Shown here in pieces: positions 20,620-31,195 of a stretch of 64,000 bases of DNA (position 1 is the stretch's first letter; every line of letters starts with the position of its first letter). The DNA is from Colwellia sp. (GTDB lineage: Bacteria; Pseudomonadota; Gammaproteobacteria; Enterobacterales; Alteromonadaceae), in NCBI GenBank assembly GCA_020630795.1, contig JAHDIK010000006.1:86655-150654 (forward strand), given 5' to 3'. The notes under the pieces are model-generated. The model did no database searches, had not been told where the DNA came from, and saw only the letters and a list, made by a program, of their open reading frames with translations. The translations under genes were made by a program, and so were the position numbers.

Positions 20620-21525
20620 ATGAGTGTAACACTACTATACCGCGGAAAGAATGTAAGATTCTTAATGAAGTTAACCAAATTTCATTGGATATCTCTACTG
20701 TGTATTTTTGCCTTATTATCTGGCGGTATAATCCACTTATTTATGTCTTCAGATGCAGTACCTAGCAAACCACTGTATTCAATGGCGAGTGAAGTTGAAC
20801 AAAAGCTGACTCCTGAACAAGCTAAGCACCCGCAGCAATTAACGGCATTGACCATGAAAATGGCTGAACTACAAAGCCAAGTATTGCGATTAAATGCGCT
20901 GGGCGACCGATTAGCAGATGTAGCCGATATTCCAGAAAAAGAATTTAATTTTGAAGAGCTACCGCCAAGTGGTGGACCGTTGTTAAATCAAGAACCTATT
21001 GAAAGCCAATCAATAGAAGAAGTGATGGCAGGGATATCTTTACTTGAAAAAGAGATTTCTTACGAAGAAAAACAACTCACTATGCTTGAATCTTTGATGT
21101 TGGGTCACCATATACAAAGCATGAGTTACTTATCTGGTAAACCAATTAAAAAAGGATGGTTGTCATCTTATTTTGGTACTAGAAAAGACCCTTTTACCGG
21201 CAGACCAGCTAAACACAAAGGTGTTGATTTTGCAGGTAAAGATAATGCGCCAATTATTGCAACTGCTGCAGGCGTTGTAAGTTGGTCAGGTAAGCGTAGC
21301 GGTTATGGCAACCTTATTGAAATTGATCACGGTAAGGGAATGAAAACCCGTTACGGTCACAATAAAGTTCTATTAGTATCAGCAGGAGATGTAGTAACTA
21401 AAGGACAAGTAATAGCACGAATGGGAAGTACGGGACGTTCCACTGGTCCACATGTTCATTATGAAATTTTACGTAATAATCAACAGATAAATCCTATCAA
21501 GTTTATTTACAGAAAAGCCAAGTAA
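20620..21525 (+). CDS. Membrane-anchored M23-family (LytM) peptidase
   Basis: Probable periplasmic murein endopeptidase or LytM-type amidase activator. One membrane segment (about residues 22-45), a helical region (about 60-170) with coiled-coil character, and a C-terminal M23 domain. HKGVDFAG (about 204-211) and HVHYEIL (about 275-281) supply the zinc ligands His/Asp and His, so the domain looks catalytically competent. Length 301 aa. It lies directly upstream of secA where enterobacteria have secM; no arrest-peptide-like motif is seen in its C-terminus. The ATG at 20620 has a weak ribosome site; the internal ATG at residue 16 would still keep the anchor. Confidence 0.85.
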   Translation: MSVTLLYRGKNVRFLMKLTKFHWISLLCIFALLSGGIIHLFMSSDAVPSKPLYSMASEVEQKLTPEQAKHPQQLTALTMKMAELQSQVLRLNALGDRLADVADIPEKEFNFEELPPSGGPLLNQEPIESQSIEEVMAGISLLEKEISYEEKQLTMLESLMLGHHIQSMSYLSGKPIKKGWLSSYFGTRKDPFTGRPAKHKGVDFAGKDNAPIIATAAGVVSWSGKRSGYGNLIEIDHGKGMKTRYGHNKVLLVSAGDVVTKGQVIARMGSTGRSTGPHVHYEILRNNQQINPIKFIYRKAK

Positions 21526-21554
21526 GTTCTACATAATTTTTTTCAGTATATGAT

Positions 21555-21566
21555 CGATACATATCG
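21555..21566. repeat. Inverted repeat CGATA-CA-TATCG upstream of secA
   Basis: Short 5-bp inverted repeat with a CA centre, 50 bp before secA. Its core GATACATATC recurs upstream of yacG (25047-25056), the only two copies I noticed. It may be a shared operator or chance. Confidence 0.3.
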
Positions 21567-21615
21567 TTCGTATTAATTTAAGGCGGAAGTTTTCTTCCAT
21601 AAATGGTTTAACAAG

Positions 21616-24297
21616 ATGTTTGTAAAGATAATGACAATGCTGTTTGGTAGCCGAAATGATCGACTATTAAAACAAATGAAAAAAGAAGTTAAAAAAATTA
21701 ATGCATTAGAGCCGACGATTGAAGCGTTGAGCGATGATGAATTACAAGCAAAAACAGCTGAGTTTAAAGAACGTCTTGAACAAGGTGAAACGCTTGAACA
21801 AGTTTTACCCGAAGCATTTTCTGTAGTTCGTGAAGCAAGTAAACGCGTTTTCGGTATGCGTCATTTCGATGTGCAAATGATTGGTGGTATGGTACTTAAT
21901 CAAGGAAGAATTTCCGAGATGAGAACCGGTGAAGGTAAAACATTAACAGCAACATTACCTGCCTATTTGAACGCATTATCAGGTAAGGGTGTTCATGTAA
22001 TTACAGTGAATGACTACCTTGCAAGTCGTGATGCTGACTGGAGTAGGCCTTTATTTGAATTTTTAGGTATGACTGTTGGCTGTAATATTCCAGGCTTGTC
22101 TCCTGCTGATAAACAGGCTGCTTACAATGCTGATATTACATATGGCACAAACAACGAGTTTGGTTTTGATTACCTTCGAGACAACATGGCTTTCTCACCA
22201 GAAGAGCGTGCTCAAAAGCCTTTGAACTTTGCTATTATTGATGAGGTTGACTCAATCTTAATTGATGAAGCCAGAACGCCTTTAATCATCTCAGGTCAAG
22301 CTGAAGACAACGCAGAGTTATACAAAATTATTAATACTGTTGTTCCTACACTAGAGCAGCAAGCTGAAGAAGATAAAGAAAACGAAGAAAGTACAGGTGA
22401 TTTCAGCATTGATGAAAAAGCAAAGCAGATATACCTTACTGAGCGTGGCCAGGTTCGTATTGAACAAATTATGCAAGAGAAAGGTTTAATTGAAGACGGT
22501 GACTCGTTGTTCTCTGCAAGTAATATTACGTTGCTACATCATGTTATGGCAGCGTTACGCGCGCACAATTTATTCCAGAAAGATGTCGACTATATTGTTA
22601 AAGACGGCGAAATCGTTATTGTTGATGAGCACACAGGTCGTACGATGGAAGGGCGTCGTTGGTCTGAAGGCTTACATCAAGCGGTAGAAGCTAAAGAAGG
22701 TGTTCAAATTCAAAATGAAAACCAAACGTTAGCGTCAATTACATTCCAGAACTTCTTTAGGTTGTATAACAAGTTATCAGGTATGACTGGTACTGCTGAT
22801 ACAGAAGCGTTCGAATTTAATCACATTTATGGTTTAGAAACGGTAGTTATTCCTACTAACAAACCTATGATTCGAGATGATCGTGCTGATTTGATTTATC
22901 TGACAGAAGAAGAAAAGTTTGAAGCAATTTTAGAAGATATTAAAGATTGTGTAGAACGTGGGCAGCCTGTACTCGTTGGTACGATAAGTATTGAAACGTC
23001 GGAGTTTCTTTCTAGCTTTCTGAAAAAGTCAAAAATTAAACACAAAGTACTAAATGCTAAGTTTCATGAGCAAGAAGCCGAAATTGTTGCTGATGCAGGT
23101 AAGATTGGCGCTGTAACTATTGCAACCAACATGGCTGGTCGTGGTACAGATATCGTGTTAGGTGGTAACTTAAATGCGATGATTGCGAAGTTAAAGAACC
23201 CTTCAGAACAGGACATTGAAAGAGTTAAAGAAGAGTGGCAAGAACAGCATGAGAAAGTGCTTGAGTTAGGTGGTTTACACATTATAGCTACTGAACGTCA
23301 TGAATCTCGTCGTATTGATAACCAATTGCGTGGTCGTGCGGGTCGTCAAGGTGACGCAGGTTCAACGCGCTTTTACTTGTCAATGGAAGATGGCCTAATG
23401 CGTATCTTTGCTTCTGAACGTATTGGCAACATGATGCGTAAATTAGGCATGGAGCATGGTGAAGCAATAGAGCACCCATGGGTTACTAAAAGTATTGAAA
23501 ATGCTCAACGTAAAGTTGAAGGTAGAAACTTTGATATTCGTAAGCAGTTATTAGAATTTGATGATGTTGCAAATGATCAGCGTAAAGTTATATACGAACA
23601 ACGTAATGAGTTAATGGACGAACCGGAAATTGCGGAAGTAATCAGTGCAATACGAGCAGACGTTGTTGGTGGTTTGATTGACCAACACATTCCACCACAA
23701 TCTTTAGAAGAAATGTGGGATGTAGAAGGGTTAGAAGAGCGCTTGAAAGGTGAACTTGCGTTAGAGCTACCAATTGCTCAGTGGTTAAAAGAAGATTCAA
23801 AGCTGCATGAAGAAACGCTTAGAGAAAAGATTTTAGACATTGCGAATAATGTTTATGCTGAGAAAGAAGAGATGGTTGGCGCTGATGTACTTCGTCAATT
23901 CGAAAAAGCGGTAATGTTACAGAGTTTAGACTCTCACTGGAAAGAGCATTTAGCCGCTATGGATCATTTACGACAAGGTATTCATTTACGTGGTTACGCT
24001 CAAAAGAACCCTAAGCAAGAATATAAGCGTGAATCATTTGAACTGTTTTCAGAGTTACTTGAGAATTTAAAATACGACGTTGTTGGTATTTTAAGTAAAG
24101 TTAAGATTCAAGCTGAGTCAGATGTTGAAGCTGTTGAAGAACAACACCGTAAGTCTGAAGAAGTACCTAAAGAGTTTACACATGAATCTTCGTCTGCTCC
24201 GTCGGAACCTGCAGAAGGTAGAAGAGTGGGTCGAAATGAGCCATGCCCATGTGGTTCAGGTAAAAAATACAAGCAATGTCACGGTAAACTAACGTAA
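21616..24297 (+). CDS. secA: Preprotein translocase ATPase SecA
   Basis: Motor ATPase that pushes precursors through SecYEG. The N-terminus [16 protein letters not shown] aligns with the family. Walker A MRTGEGKT is at about residues 102-109, the DEAD-like [17 protein letters not shown] at about 207-223, and the NBF2 motif [11 protein letters not shown] at about 573-583. The C-terminal zinc motif [14 protein letters not shown], which binds SecB and ribosomes, is intact. Length 893 aa is normal. A terminator follows directly. Confidence 0.98.
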   Translation: MFVKIMTMLFGSRNDRLLKQMKKEVKKINALEPTIEALSDDELQAKTAEFKERLEQGETLEQVLPEAFSVVREASKRVFGMRHFDVQMIGGMVLNQGRISEMRTGEGKTLTATLPAYLNALSGKGVHVITVNDYLASRDADWSRPLFEFLGMTVGCNIPGLSPADKQAAYNADITYGTNNEFGFDYLRDNMAFSPEERAQKPLNFAIIDEVDSILIDEARTPLIISGQAEDNAELYKIINTVVPTLEQQAEEDKENEESTGDFSIDEKAKQIYLTERGQVRIEQIMQEKGLIEDGDSLFSASNITLLHHVMAALRAHNLFQKDVDYIVKDGEIVIVDEHTGRTMEGRRWSEGLHQAVEAKEGVQIQNENQTLASITFQNFFRLYNKLSGMTGTADTEAFEFNHIYGLETVVIPTNKPMIRDDRADLIYLTEEEKFEAILEDIKDCVERGQPVLVGTISIETSEFLSSFLKKSKIKHKVLNAKFHEQEAEIVADAGKIGAVTIATNMAGRGTDIVLGGNLNAMIAKLKNPSEQDIERVKEEWQEQHEKVLELGGLHIIATERHESRRIDNQLRGRAGRQGDAGSTRFYLSMEDGLMRIFASERIGNMMRKLGMEHGEAIEHPWVTKSIENAQRKVEGRNFDIRKQLLEFDDVANDQRKVIYEQRNELMDEPEIAEVISAIRADVVGGLIDQHIPPQSLEEMWDVEGLEERLKGELALELPIAQWLKEDSKLHEETLREKILDIANNVYAEKEEMVGADVLRQFEKAVMLQSLDSHWKEHLAAMDHLRQGIHLRGYAQKNPKQEYKRESFELFSELLENLKYDVVGILSKVKIQAESDVEAVEEQHRKSEEVPKEFTHESSSAPSEPAEGRRVGRNEPCPCGSGKKYKQCHGKLT

Positions 24298-24320
24298 TTG
24301 TTTTGTTGTTATAGTGATTA

Positions 24321-24344
24321 AGCCAGTCTTTGACTGGCTTTTTT
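24321..24344 (+). terminator. Terminator after secA
   Basis: AGCCAGTC (24321-24328) pairs with GACTGGCT (24332-24339) over a 3-nt loop, followed by a run of T to 24344. It resembles the lpxC terminator in stem sequence. Confidence 0.85.
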
Positions 24345-24375
24345 ATGTCTCGAGTTTTAAGTAAATGGAGCAAAA

Positions 24376-24765
24376 ATGAAAAAAGTTGTAGAAGTTGCAG
24401 TAGGCGTTATTAAAACTAATAACATGTACTTTATGACGAAGCGCTTAGAGCATGTTCACCAAGGTGGTAAGTGGGAGTTTCCTGGAGGAAAAGTTGAAGA
24501 AGGCGAAAGTGTTGAACAAGCTCTATATCGTGAGCTTAAAGAAGAGGTGAATATTGAAGTTGATCATTCCGCCTTTTTAATTGATATAACCCATGATTAT
24601 GGAGATAAAGTTGTTTCATTGAGGGTTAGGTTGGTTGAATCTTATAATAACGCTCCTAAGGCTTTAGAAGGGCAAAAAGAAGGATGGTTTACATATGAAG
24701 AGCTAGCTAACTTAGACTTACCTGCTGCTAATCAAGAAATATTAGCAGCGTTAGCTAAACATTAA
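24376..24765 (+). CDS. mutT: 8-oxo-dGTP diphosphatase MutT
   Basis: Nudix hydrolase that removes 8-oxo-dGTP from the nucleotide pool and prevents A:T to C:G transversions. The Nudix box runs from GGKVEEGE through RELKEEV at about residues 36-58 with all consensus Glu and Arg residues. Length 129 aa equals E. coli MutT. It follows secA, as in E. coli, and converges with yacG 14 bp away. It lies after the secA terminator, so it probably has its own promoter. Confidence 0.92.
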   Translation: MKKVVEVAVGVIKTNNMYFMTKRLEHVHQGGKWEFPGGKVEEGESVEQALYRELKEEVNIEVDHSAFLIDITHDYGDKVVSLRVRLVESYNNAPKALEGQKEGWFTYEELANLDLPAANQEILAALAKH

Positions 24766-24779
24766 TACTGCGCTTTATA

Positions 24780-25016
24780 TTACTCAGGTTCCACAAAAAA
24801 TTTGTTGTGCTGAAGAAACTCTCCTTCTAATGCATCAAGCATATCTTCTGTAAGAGGTTGTTCAGGAGTAATAGGCTGTGCAATTTTATGATTCTCTTCA
24901 GCCCATTCACCTAAGTCTATTAACTGACACCGTTTGCAACAAAATGGTCTGAAAGTGCTTTCAGGTTGCCAAATAACTTCTTTTTTGCAGGTTGGACATG
25001 AAACTTTTACGGACAC
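24780..25016 (-). CDS. yacG: DNA gyrase inhibitor YacG (zinc protein)
   Basis: 78-aa zinc-binding protein; in E. coli it binds GyrB and inhibits gyrase. Four cysteines in CPTCKKEV and [12 protein letters not shown] form the CxxC...CxxxC zinc site, and LGEWAEE follows as in the family. The acidic C-terminal tail (about 50-78) is longer than in E. coli. It is the last gene of the pilB-pilC-pilD-coaE-zapD-yacG direction on the minus strand, separated from zapD by 66 nt that contain an 18-bp palindrome. Confidence 0.9.
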   Translation of the reverse strand: MSVKVSCPTCKKEVIWQPESTFRPFCCKRCQLIDLGEWAEENHKIAQPITPEQPLTEDMLDALEGEFLQHNKFFVEPE

Positions 25017-25042
25017 GTTATAACTCTATTTTTATCTAAAAT

Positions 25043-25060
25043 TAATGATACATATCATTA
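25043..25060. repeat. 18-bp palindrome between zapD and yacG
   Basis: TAATGATA (25043-25050) and TATCATTA (25053-25060) form a perfect inverted repeat with CA between. It resembles a Fur box but the half-site spacing is wrong (7-4-7 rather than 7-1-7). The core GATACATATC also occurs upstream of secA. Confidence 0.45.
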
Positions 25061-25082
25061 TAAATTTAAAATCACAAAAGCA

Positions 25083-25829
25083 CTAACATTTTGCTAATTC
25101 AAAGGTAATAGGCTGTTTAAGGTAGCGTCTACCGGTTTCCACACAGGGGATAACAAAACGAATAGAGTATCTAAATTTATTACCACTTACTGTGGGGTAG
25201 TAGTGAGCATCGTCAGGCGTTTTTATACGCAATAAAGATAGGCTTTCGCCATTTCCTTGATAAAAACCACTATCTGTATCTATTGGTTCAAAGTCACTTC
25301 TTAGTCGAATAAATCTAAGAATTAGGAAAAGAGAAGTAGAAATAGAGTTAAACATTGTCATCCATTCAGCTAACTCATTTTGTATTTGTTCAGGGTCTTG
25401 ATTGAGCCAGAAATGGAGTTGAGGAACATCAAAGGCACACGTACCACCTTGCATTGCAAAACGCTGTTTTAAGCTGGTTAAAAACTTATCTTCTTTGTAT
25501 TGCATCCACAATTGCTGTGTTTTCTTTAATTCACATAACAAGGCAATGGTTTGTTTAAGGTTATCTTCAAGACGTGAGTTATCTACATTTGGTGCCTGAG
25601 ACCAAATAACAAGGTTTTGTTCTAATTTTTCTAATTCTTTAATCAAGTCACCGCGTATATCATTTCTTTCTAATGTATCGATAATAGAAAATAGGGTGCT
25701 GAAAAAGCTGGCATATGTCGTTTTAATGTCATAATTTGAACTGTTATCAAGTTGTTGAAACAAGTGTTCTAGCTTTAGGTAATTTCTAATGCGTTCGTTT
25801 AACGGATGTTCAAATAATAATGACGGCAT
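25083..25829 (-). CDS. zapD: Cell division protein ZapD
   Basis: Cytoplasmic FtsZ-associated protein that cross-links FtsZ filaments by binding the FtsZ C-terminal peptide. The N-terminus LLFEHPLNERIRNYLKLE is the strongest family signature, and a mostly helical body plus a C-terminal beta-rich part (about 175-248) fits the known fold. Length 248 aa matches E. coli (247). It sits between coaE and yacG, the conserved gammaproteobacterial order. Confidence 0.95.
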   Translation of the reverse strand: MPSLLFEHPLNERIRNYLKLEHLFQQLDNSSNYDIKTTYASFFSTLFSIIDTLERNDIRGDLIKELEKLEQNLVIWSQAPNVDNSRLEDNLKQTIALLCELKKTQQLWMQYKEDKFLTSLKQRFAMQGGTCAFDVPQLHFWLNQDPEQIQNELAEWMTMFNSISTSLFLILRFIRLRSDFEPIDTDSGFYQGNGESLSLLRIKTPDDAHYYPTVSGNKFRYSIRFVIPCVETGRRYLKQPITFELAKC

Positions 25830-25903
25830 AACAATAATGTAGTGATTGTGATTTAGCTATAGTAGCGTTAGATAACACAAATGGCTAATTTATTTCATAA
25901 AAT

Positions 25904-26515
25904 TCAATTTTTACTGTTATACGCGTCAATATATGATTGATGTAACGAAGAAACGCGTTGTTTAATCGCACTAAAATCATTCGTTGAATTATCAATTATA
26001 TCATCAGCAGCAGTTAATCGTTCTTTACGCGGAATTTGGCTTTTGATAATGCTTTCAATTGTGCTTTTGTTAGAATTATCACGTAGTATAGTTCTTTCAA
26101 TTTGAACTTCTTCACACACATCTATAACTAAAACCCTATCTACGTATTCAACTAACCCGTTTTCAATAAGAAGCGGGGCAATGAGGATACAATAAGAGCT
26201 TCGCGGTTCGTTGATTTGAGCGAGAAGAGATTGACGAATTAACGGGTGTAGTAAATTGTTTAACCACTGCTTGTCTTCTTCAGAGTTAAATATTTGATGC
26301 CTTAACTTTGTGCGGTCTAATTCTCCGTCAGGGAGAATGAAGTCGTCACCAAATCTATCTTTAATTGTTATTAATGCTTCGGAATTGGGGGCGACAACTT
26401 CTCTGGCTACAATATCAGCGTCAATCAGATCAACACCTAAGTCACCAAACATATTTGCAATAGTTGTTTTCCCACTTCCTATTCCGCCGGTAAGTCCTAT
26501 TACTAATTGGGTCAT
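25904..26515 (-). CDS. coaE: Dephospho-CoA kinase CoaE
   Basis: Phosphorylates dephospho-CoA in the last step of coenzyme A synthesis. P-loop GLTGGIGSGKTT is at residues 7-18, followed by the DADIVARE segment near 33-40 and LIAPLLIENG near 112-121. Length 203 aa is normal. It is located after pilD, as in many gammaproteobacteria, and is probably co-transcribed with it (27-nt gap). Confidence 0.95.
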   Translation of the reverse strand: MTQLVIGLTGGIGSGKTTIANMFGDLGVDLIDADIVAREVVAPNSEALITIKDRFGDDFILPDGELDRTKLRHQIFNSEEDKQWLNNLLHPLIRQSLLAQINEPRSSYCILIAPLLIENGLVEYVDRVLVIDVCEEVQIERTILRDNSNKSTIESIIKSQIPRKERLTAADDIIDNSTNDFSAIKQRVSSLHQSYIDAYNSKN

Positions 26516-26542
26516 CTAGTTGCCTTAAATATTGTATTTAAA

Positions 26543-27436
26543 CTAGGAAATTGTCGATAAATACCAAGACCAAATACCTTGTCCCCATAAAAGGGTGATC
26601 CAACCTGCCACGGCTAAGTATGGCCCAAAGGGAATAGCTTGTTCACGTTGATGCTTTTTAAACAACATTAATGAAATACCGACAATGGCTCCTACAGCCG
26701 ATGCCATTAATATCAATAAAGGTAATAGTTGCCAGCCTATCCACGCTCCGAAAAGAGCGACTAATTTAAAATCTCCAAAGCCCATGCCTTCCTTGCCAGT
26801 AATAAATTTAAAAGCTTGAAATACAAGGTATAAGCTCATGTAGCCAGCAACGGCGCCAATAACCGCATCTTGTAATGGGACAATTGACCCGTTGATATTG
26901 ATTAATAAGCCTAACCACATAAACGGTAGTGTAATTTGATCGGGTAACAACATATGGTCATAATCAATCATGGTTAAGCAGATTAACGCATATGTTAAAA
27001 ATAAAACAAACACTGTGGTGAGCGAAACACCTAATTTCATTGCAACCACAACACCCAAGAGGGCAGTTACAGCTTCTATGATTGGGTATCTAACAGAAAT
27101 AGTGTTTATACAGCTACTACATTTTCCACGAAGAAATAACCAAGAAATTACAGGTATATTTTCGTAAAACTTTATTGAATGATTACAATGTGGACAGGTA
27201 GATGCAGGTTTGGATAGCGTGATAATTTCTTCTTTTGTGCTATCACTGCTTGTATTAGATTGGATTTCATCTGCTAGAAATTCTCGGCATTCTTTATACC
27301 ACCCCTGTTCCATCATTTTGGGTAAACGAAAAATAACCACGTTTAAAAAACTGCCAACAAGCAGCGAGAATATCCCAACAATAATATAAAAAGTTGCAGG
27401 GTTTTGTTCTAAAAATTGTATTAAATTTATAAACAT
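26543..27436 (-). CDS. pilD: Type IV prepilin peptidase/N-methyltransferase PilD
   Basis: Polytopic inner-membrane aspartyl protease that cleaves prepilins (such as PilA here) after Gly and methylates the new N-terminus. Zinc-type cysteine pairs CPHC and CSSC bracket the cytoplasmic domain (about residues 77-110). Catalytic aspartates lie in MIDYDHMLLPD and in GMGFGDFK. Length 297 aa is normal. It ends the pilA-pilB-pilC-pilD run and may also serve a type II secretion system, which is not in this window. Confidence 0.95.
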   Translation of the reverse strand: MFINLIQFLEQNPATFYIIVGIFSLLVGSFLNVVIFRLPKMMEQGWYKECREFLADEIQSNTSSDSTKEEIITLSKPASTCPHCNHSIKFYENIPVISWLFLRGKCSSCINTISVRYPIIEAVTALLGVVVAMKLGVSLTTVFVLFLTYALICLTMIDYDHMLLPDQITLPFMWLGLLININGSIVPLQDAVIGAVAGYMSLYLVFQAFKFITGKEGMGFGDFKLVALFGAWIGWQLLPLLILMASAVGAIVGISLMLFKKHQREQAIPFGPYLAVAGWITLLWGQGIWSWYLSTIS

Positions 27437-27508
27437 GAAAAATCTCGGGACAAACTTCCGAAGTATAATATTACTTCGGAAGTAGAATGAGCTTAAATAA
27501 AGATCTTA

Positions 27509-28759
27509 TTAAACTACCATACCTATTTGGAATATCGGCAAGTACATCGCGATAATTAAACCGCCAATTACAACACCTAGCACGGCCATGATCATCGGTT
27601 CTAGCAAAGCTGTTAAATTATCTACAGCATCATCAACTTGTTGTTCGTATACCGTCGCCACCTTAGCAAGCATATCGTCAACAGCACCAGACTCTTCTCC
27701 AATGGCGACCATTTGAATAACTAAATCAGGAAAAATCGCACAGTTTCTCATCGCTAAGTTCATTTGCATACCTGAAGTAACTTCTGAGCGAATTTCGAGA
27801 ATAGCGTCTCTAAATACAGCATTACCTGATGCTCCAGCGGCTGACTCTAGTGCGTCGGGTAATGGCACACCCGCTGCGAAGGTAGTAGATAAAGTTCGCG
27901 CATAACGAGCAACCGCAGCTTTTTGTAACAAGTCACCAATTACAGGTAACTTTAGAATCTTTTTATCAACTTTATCTCTGAATGCTTGACTACTGCGATG
28001 AGTTTTCCTAAACAAATAAAATGCCGCGAACATAGCAGCTAATGCCATGTACCAATAGGCTTGCATCATTTCTGACAGGTTTACGACGAATTGAGTAAAA
28101 ACAGGAAGTTCGGCACCAAAACTAGCAAAAATCTCTTGGAATACAGGAACAACAAATATGAGCAAGATACATGTAACTATTGCCGCAATAATGAGTACTG
28201 CAATAGGGTATGTCATCGCTTTTTTTATTTTAGCTTTAAGTATTTCCGCTTTCTCTTTATAAGTTGCAATACGATCATAAATAGTTTCTAGAGCACCCGA
28301 CTGCTCGCCTGATTGTACTAAGTCGCAATATAATCCGTCAAAATGCAATGGGTGCTCTCTCAAACATTCAGACAGCGGTAAACCTGCTTGGAGTTTATTA
28401 CCAACACCTGCTAATAATCGTTGCATTTTTGCATTATCGTGACCGCTACCGATCATTTCTATTGTTTGTACTAGAGGCACCCCCGCACCAAGCATTGTAG
28501 CTATTTGGCGAGTGACTACTGCAATTTCCATCGGCGTGATATTTTTTTCACCAGTCATGCCAAACAGGGGTTTAGCCTTTTTCTTTACTTTACCTGGTGT
28601 TATGCCTTGTTTGCGAAGTTGAGCCTTTAACGCCATTAGGCTAGGAGCTGACAGCTCTCCAGATATCTTCTTTCCTTTACGGTTTACACCTTGCCAAATA
28701 AATACGTCTAGAGCTTTAGGTGCTCCCATTTTTTGTTTTTTGGTATCAGATACAGCCAT
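27509..28759 (-). CDS. pilC: Type IV pilus inner-membrane platform protein PilC
   Basis: Inner-membrane platform of the pilus machine (GspF superfamily). Two repeated T2SSF domains are evident at about residues 80-203 and 284-405, with the paired GEESG/GEQSG-type motifs (SGEQSGALE and IGEESGAVD) and three membrane segments (about 180-205, 233-253, 385-408). Length 416 aa is normal. It lies 73 nt downstream of pilB. Confidence 0.95.
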   Translation of the reverse strand: MAVSDTKKQKMGAPKALDVFIWQGVNRKGKKISGELSAPSLMALKAQLRKQGITPGKVKKKAKPLFGMTGEKNITPMEIAVVTRQIATMLGAGVPLVQTIEMIGSGHDNAKMQRLLAGVGNKLQAGLPLSECLREHPLHFDGLYCDLVQSGEQSGALETIYDRIATYKEKAEILKAKIKKAMTYPIAVLIIAAIVTCILLIFVVPVFQEIFASFGAELPVFTQFVVNLSEMMQAYWYMALAAMFAAFYLFRKTHRSSQAFRDKVDKKILKLPVIGDLLQKAAVARYARTLSTTFAAGVPLPDALESAAGASGNAVFRDAILEIRSEVTSGMQMNLAMRNCAIFPDLVIQMVAIGEESGAVDDMLAKVATVYEQQVDDAVDNLTALLEPMIMAVLGVVIGGLIIAMYLPIFQIGMVV

Positions 28760-28832
28760 GTAATTACCTAATGTTTAAATTATTCTTTATATTAAAATAT
28801 AGTAGTATGTGAATATCTTGAAATTTTTTCAC

Positions 28833-30539
28833 TTACGAACTTGTTACCCTATTCACTTCTTCTAAGCTGGTTACGCCTTGAAGTGCTTTGAGTAAGCCTG
28901 ATTGCCTTAAATTATTGAAGCCTTCTTTTTGGCATTGATCAGCTACCTCTAGGGAGTTACCACCTTCCATAATAATGGTAGATATTTTGTCTGTTATTTG
29001 AATAACTTCGTAAATACCAACTCGTCCTTTATAGCCACCTGAACAATGGTCACAACCTACTGCTTTATATAATTTAACATCAGCTAACTGCTCTTGTAAA
29101 AAACCTTGTTCGAGTAATTCATGGTCAGGAATTGATTCTGGCTCTTTACATTGCATACATAATCGACGAGCTAGACGCTGCGCAATGATAATACTTACAG
29201 AGCTGGCAACGTTATAGGCAGGCACACCCATGTTTAGCAATCGACTAAGTGTTTCTGCAGCAGAGTTTGTATGTAAGGTTGAAAGTACTAAGTGACCTGT
29301 TTGGGCCGCTTTAATGGCTATTTCAGCTGTTTCTAAATCACGTATTTCACCAACCATTACAATATCTGGATCTTGACGTAAGAACGACCTCAATGCACTT
29401 GGGAAGGTTAAACCTGCTTTCACGTTTATTTGTACTTGGTTAATACCTTCAAGGTTGATTTCAACGGGATCTTCCGCAGTGGATATATTTCGCTCTGGTG
29501 TATTTAGAATATTTAAACCTGTATATAAGGAAACCGTTTTACCAGAACCAGTAGGACCTGTTACTAGAATCATGCCCTGAGGTTGGTCAAGTGCGTCAGT
29601 ATATATCTTTTTTTGATCGGGTTCGTAACCTAACATTTCTATGCCAAGCATCGCGCTAGATGAGTCAAGAATACGCATTACCACTTTTTCGCCCCACATT
29701 GTTGGTAGCGTACTTACACGAAAATCAATAGATTTCTTTTTAGATAGGGCAAGTTTTATTCGACCATCTTGAGGAATTCGTCTTTCAGCTATATCTAGTT
29801 TTGACATAACTTTTAAACGAGCCGCCATTTTTGATGCTAAACGAATTGGAGGACGAGAAATTTCGGTTAAAATACCATCTATACGAAAGCGAATTCGGTA
29901 AGCTTTTTCGTAGGGTTCAAAATGTAAATCTGATGCGCCTTTTTTAATAGCATCGAGTAGTATTTTATTAATATAAGTAACAATGGGTGCATCTTCTTTT
30001 TCATTAGATACTACGTTGTCATCATGGTCATGCTCTTCTTCTACTTCTAGATTACTGAGTTCTTCAGAATCCATGTCTGAAATATCAAGTGAATCAGAGT
30101 CTTCCTCTAAAATTTTTTCTATACAGGTTTGTAAACTGTTTTCGTCGGTTAAAATAAGTTCAGTTGCATACCCTGTATTAAACTGAATTTCTTGTAATGC
30201 GTCTAAGTTTGTAGGATCTGACATCGCTACATAAAGCATTTTACCTCTTAAAAATATGGGTAATGCATTATGTTTACGTATTAAACTTTCGTTTCTACTT
30301 TCTTCAGGTACTAAATTGGTATCAAATTGTGAAAGGTCAATTATTGGGTAACCAAATGTTTTGGATAATACATTGGCAATAATTTGAGAGTCGTATTGCT
30401 TGTCTTCAATTAAAAAACGAATAAAAGGTTTTCTTTGTTTTGAAAAGTCAGTGTTTATTTGGTCGATGATATTAGCGGGAACTACATCATGTCGAGACAA
30501 TGCTGATAATAAACTGGATTGTTTATGGCTGCCTTTCAT
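28833..30539 (-). CDS. pilB: Type IV pilus assembly ATPase PilB
   Basis: Hexameric motor that drives pilus extension. N-terminal MshEN-like domains (about residues 1-140), a strongly acidic linker (about 145-180), then the GspE domain with Walker A GPTGSGKT, the Asp box, and Walker [13 protein letters not shown]. Zinc tetracysteine CMQC...CDHC is present near the C-terminus. Length 568 aa is typical. The acidic linker is richer in Asp and Glu than I would expect, but linkers here vary. Confidence 0.95.
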   Translation of the reverse strand: MKGSHKQSSLLSALSRHDVVPANIIDQINTDFSKQRKPFIRFLIEDKQYDSQIIANVLSKTFGYPIIDLSQFDTNLVPEESRNESLIRKHNALPIFLRGKMLYVAMSDPTNLDALQEIQFNTGYATELILTDENSLQTCIEKILEEDSDSLDISDMDSEELSNLEVEEEHDHDDNVVSNEKEDAPIVTYINKILLDAIKKGASDLHFEPYEKAYRIRFRIDGILTEISRPPIRLASKMAARLKVMSKLDIAERRIPQDGRIKLALSKKKSIDFRVSTLPTMWGEKVVMRILDSSSAMLGIEMLGYEPDQKKIYTDALDQPQGMILVTGPTGSGKTVSLYTGLNILNTPERNISTAEDPVEINLEGINQVQINVKAGLTFPSALRSFLRQDPDIVMVGEIRDLETAEIAIKAAQTGHLVLSTLHTNSAAETLSRLLNMGVPAYNVASSVSIIIAQRLARRLCMQCKEPESIPDHELLEQGFLQEQLADVKLYKAVGCDHCSGGYKGRVGIYEVIQITDKISTIIMEGGNSLEVADQCQKEGFNNLRQSGLLKALQGVTSLEEVNRVTSS

Positions 30540-30712
30540 AAGTTATTTTAGTCTTCTAGATAATGAAAGTTAATAAATACAGAGTGTACTGATTTATTAA
30601 ATGAAAAACAAAGATTAAGCCCATTATATTAATAAGGAAAGTAAAAAAATTAAAGCTAAGCAAAAAAATGCAAAAAGATGGAGTGGGTTGGTGACTTTTT
30701 AGCGGTAATAAA

Positions 30713-30739
30713 AAAGGGAGTTGAATATCAACTCCCTTT
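30713..30739 (-). terminator. Terminator after pilA
   Basis: A 12-bp perfect stem: 30713-30724 pairs with 30728-30739 over a 3-nt loop; on the minus strand it is followed by a T-rich tail. It separates highly expressed pilA from pilB, as is usual for pilin genes. Confidence 0.88.
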
Positions 30740-30763
30740 ATATCTCAATATGTTAAACAATAA

Positions 30764-31195
30764 TTAACAAAGAGTTGTGTCAGAACAAACTTTTGCCCAT
30801 GAAACTTTATTGTTAGCTAATGTAGGAGTCATTGTCACAGTGGCACTAGCGATACCTTGACCTGCGATACCTGTAGCTACAATTACACCGTCAGTTACTG
30901 TAATTGTTTCAACGTAACCAGAAGCACCAACATTATCAATAGACCAGCCGTTTCCTTGTTGTGCATTAGAACAACCTGTTACTGTTGCTAAGTCTAAAGC
31001 ACATAGCTCAACTTGAGTTTTTAATCCTGTAGTTGATAAAACAACCTCAGAAAATTTAGCTTTAGTTGTGTACTGTTGGTATGCAGGTAATGCAACCGCT
31101 GCAAGAATACCGATAATCGCAACAACGATCATTAATTCGATAAGTGTAAAACCTTTTGCTTTGTTTACGTTGTTCATTTTATTTAATTTTTTCAT
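30764..31195 (-). CDS. pilA: Type IV major pilin PilA
   Basis: Major pilin subunit. The leader is 15 residues with the prepilin cleavage site [20 protein letters not shown], so mature protein starts at Phe16 with Glu5 in place. A hydrophobic helix is followed by a globular domain containing four cysteines, including a C-terminal pair (VCSDTTLC) that forms the short D-loop typical of pilins. Length 143 aa. The 237-nt upstream gap is AT-rich; I could not find a convincing sigma54 promoter. Confidence 0.94.
   Translation of the reverse strand: MKKLNKMNNVNKAKGFTLIELMIVVAIIGILAAVALPAYQQYTTKAKFSEVVLSTTGLKTQVELCALDLATVTGCSNAQQGNGWSIDNVGASGYVETITVTDGVIVATGIAGQGIASATVTMTPTLANNKVSWAKVCSDTTLC

Noticed and set aside
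25043-25060. Fur box upstream of yacG
   Set aside because: Half-sites match in part but the spacing is three bases too long for Fur; listed as an unknown palindrome instead.
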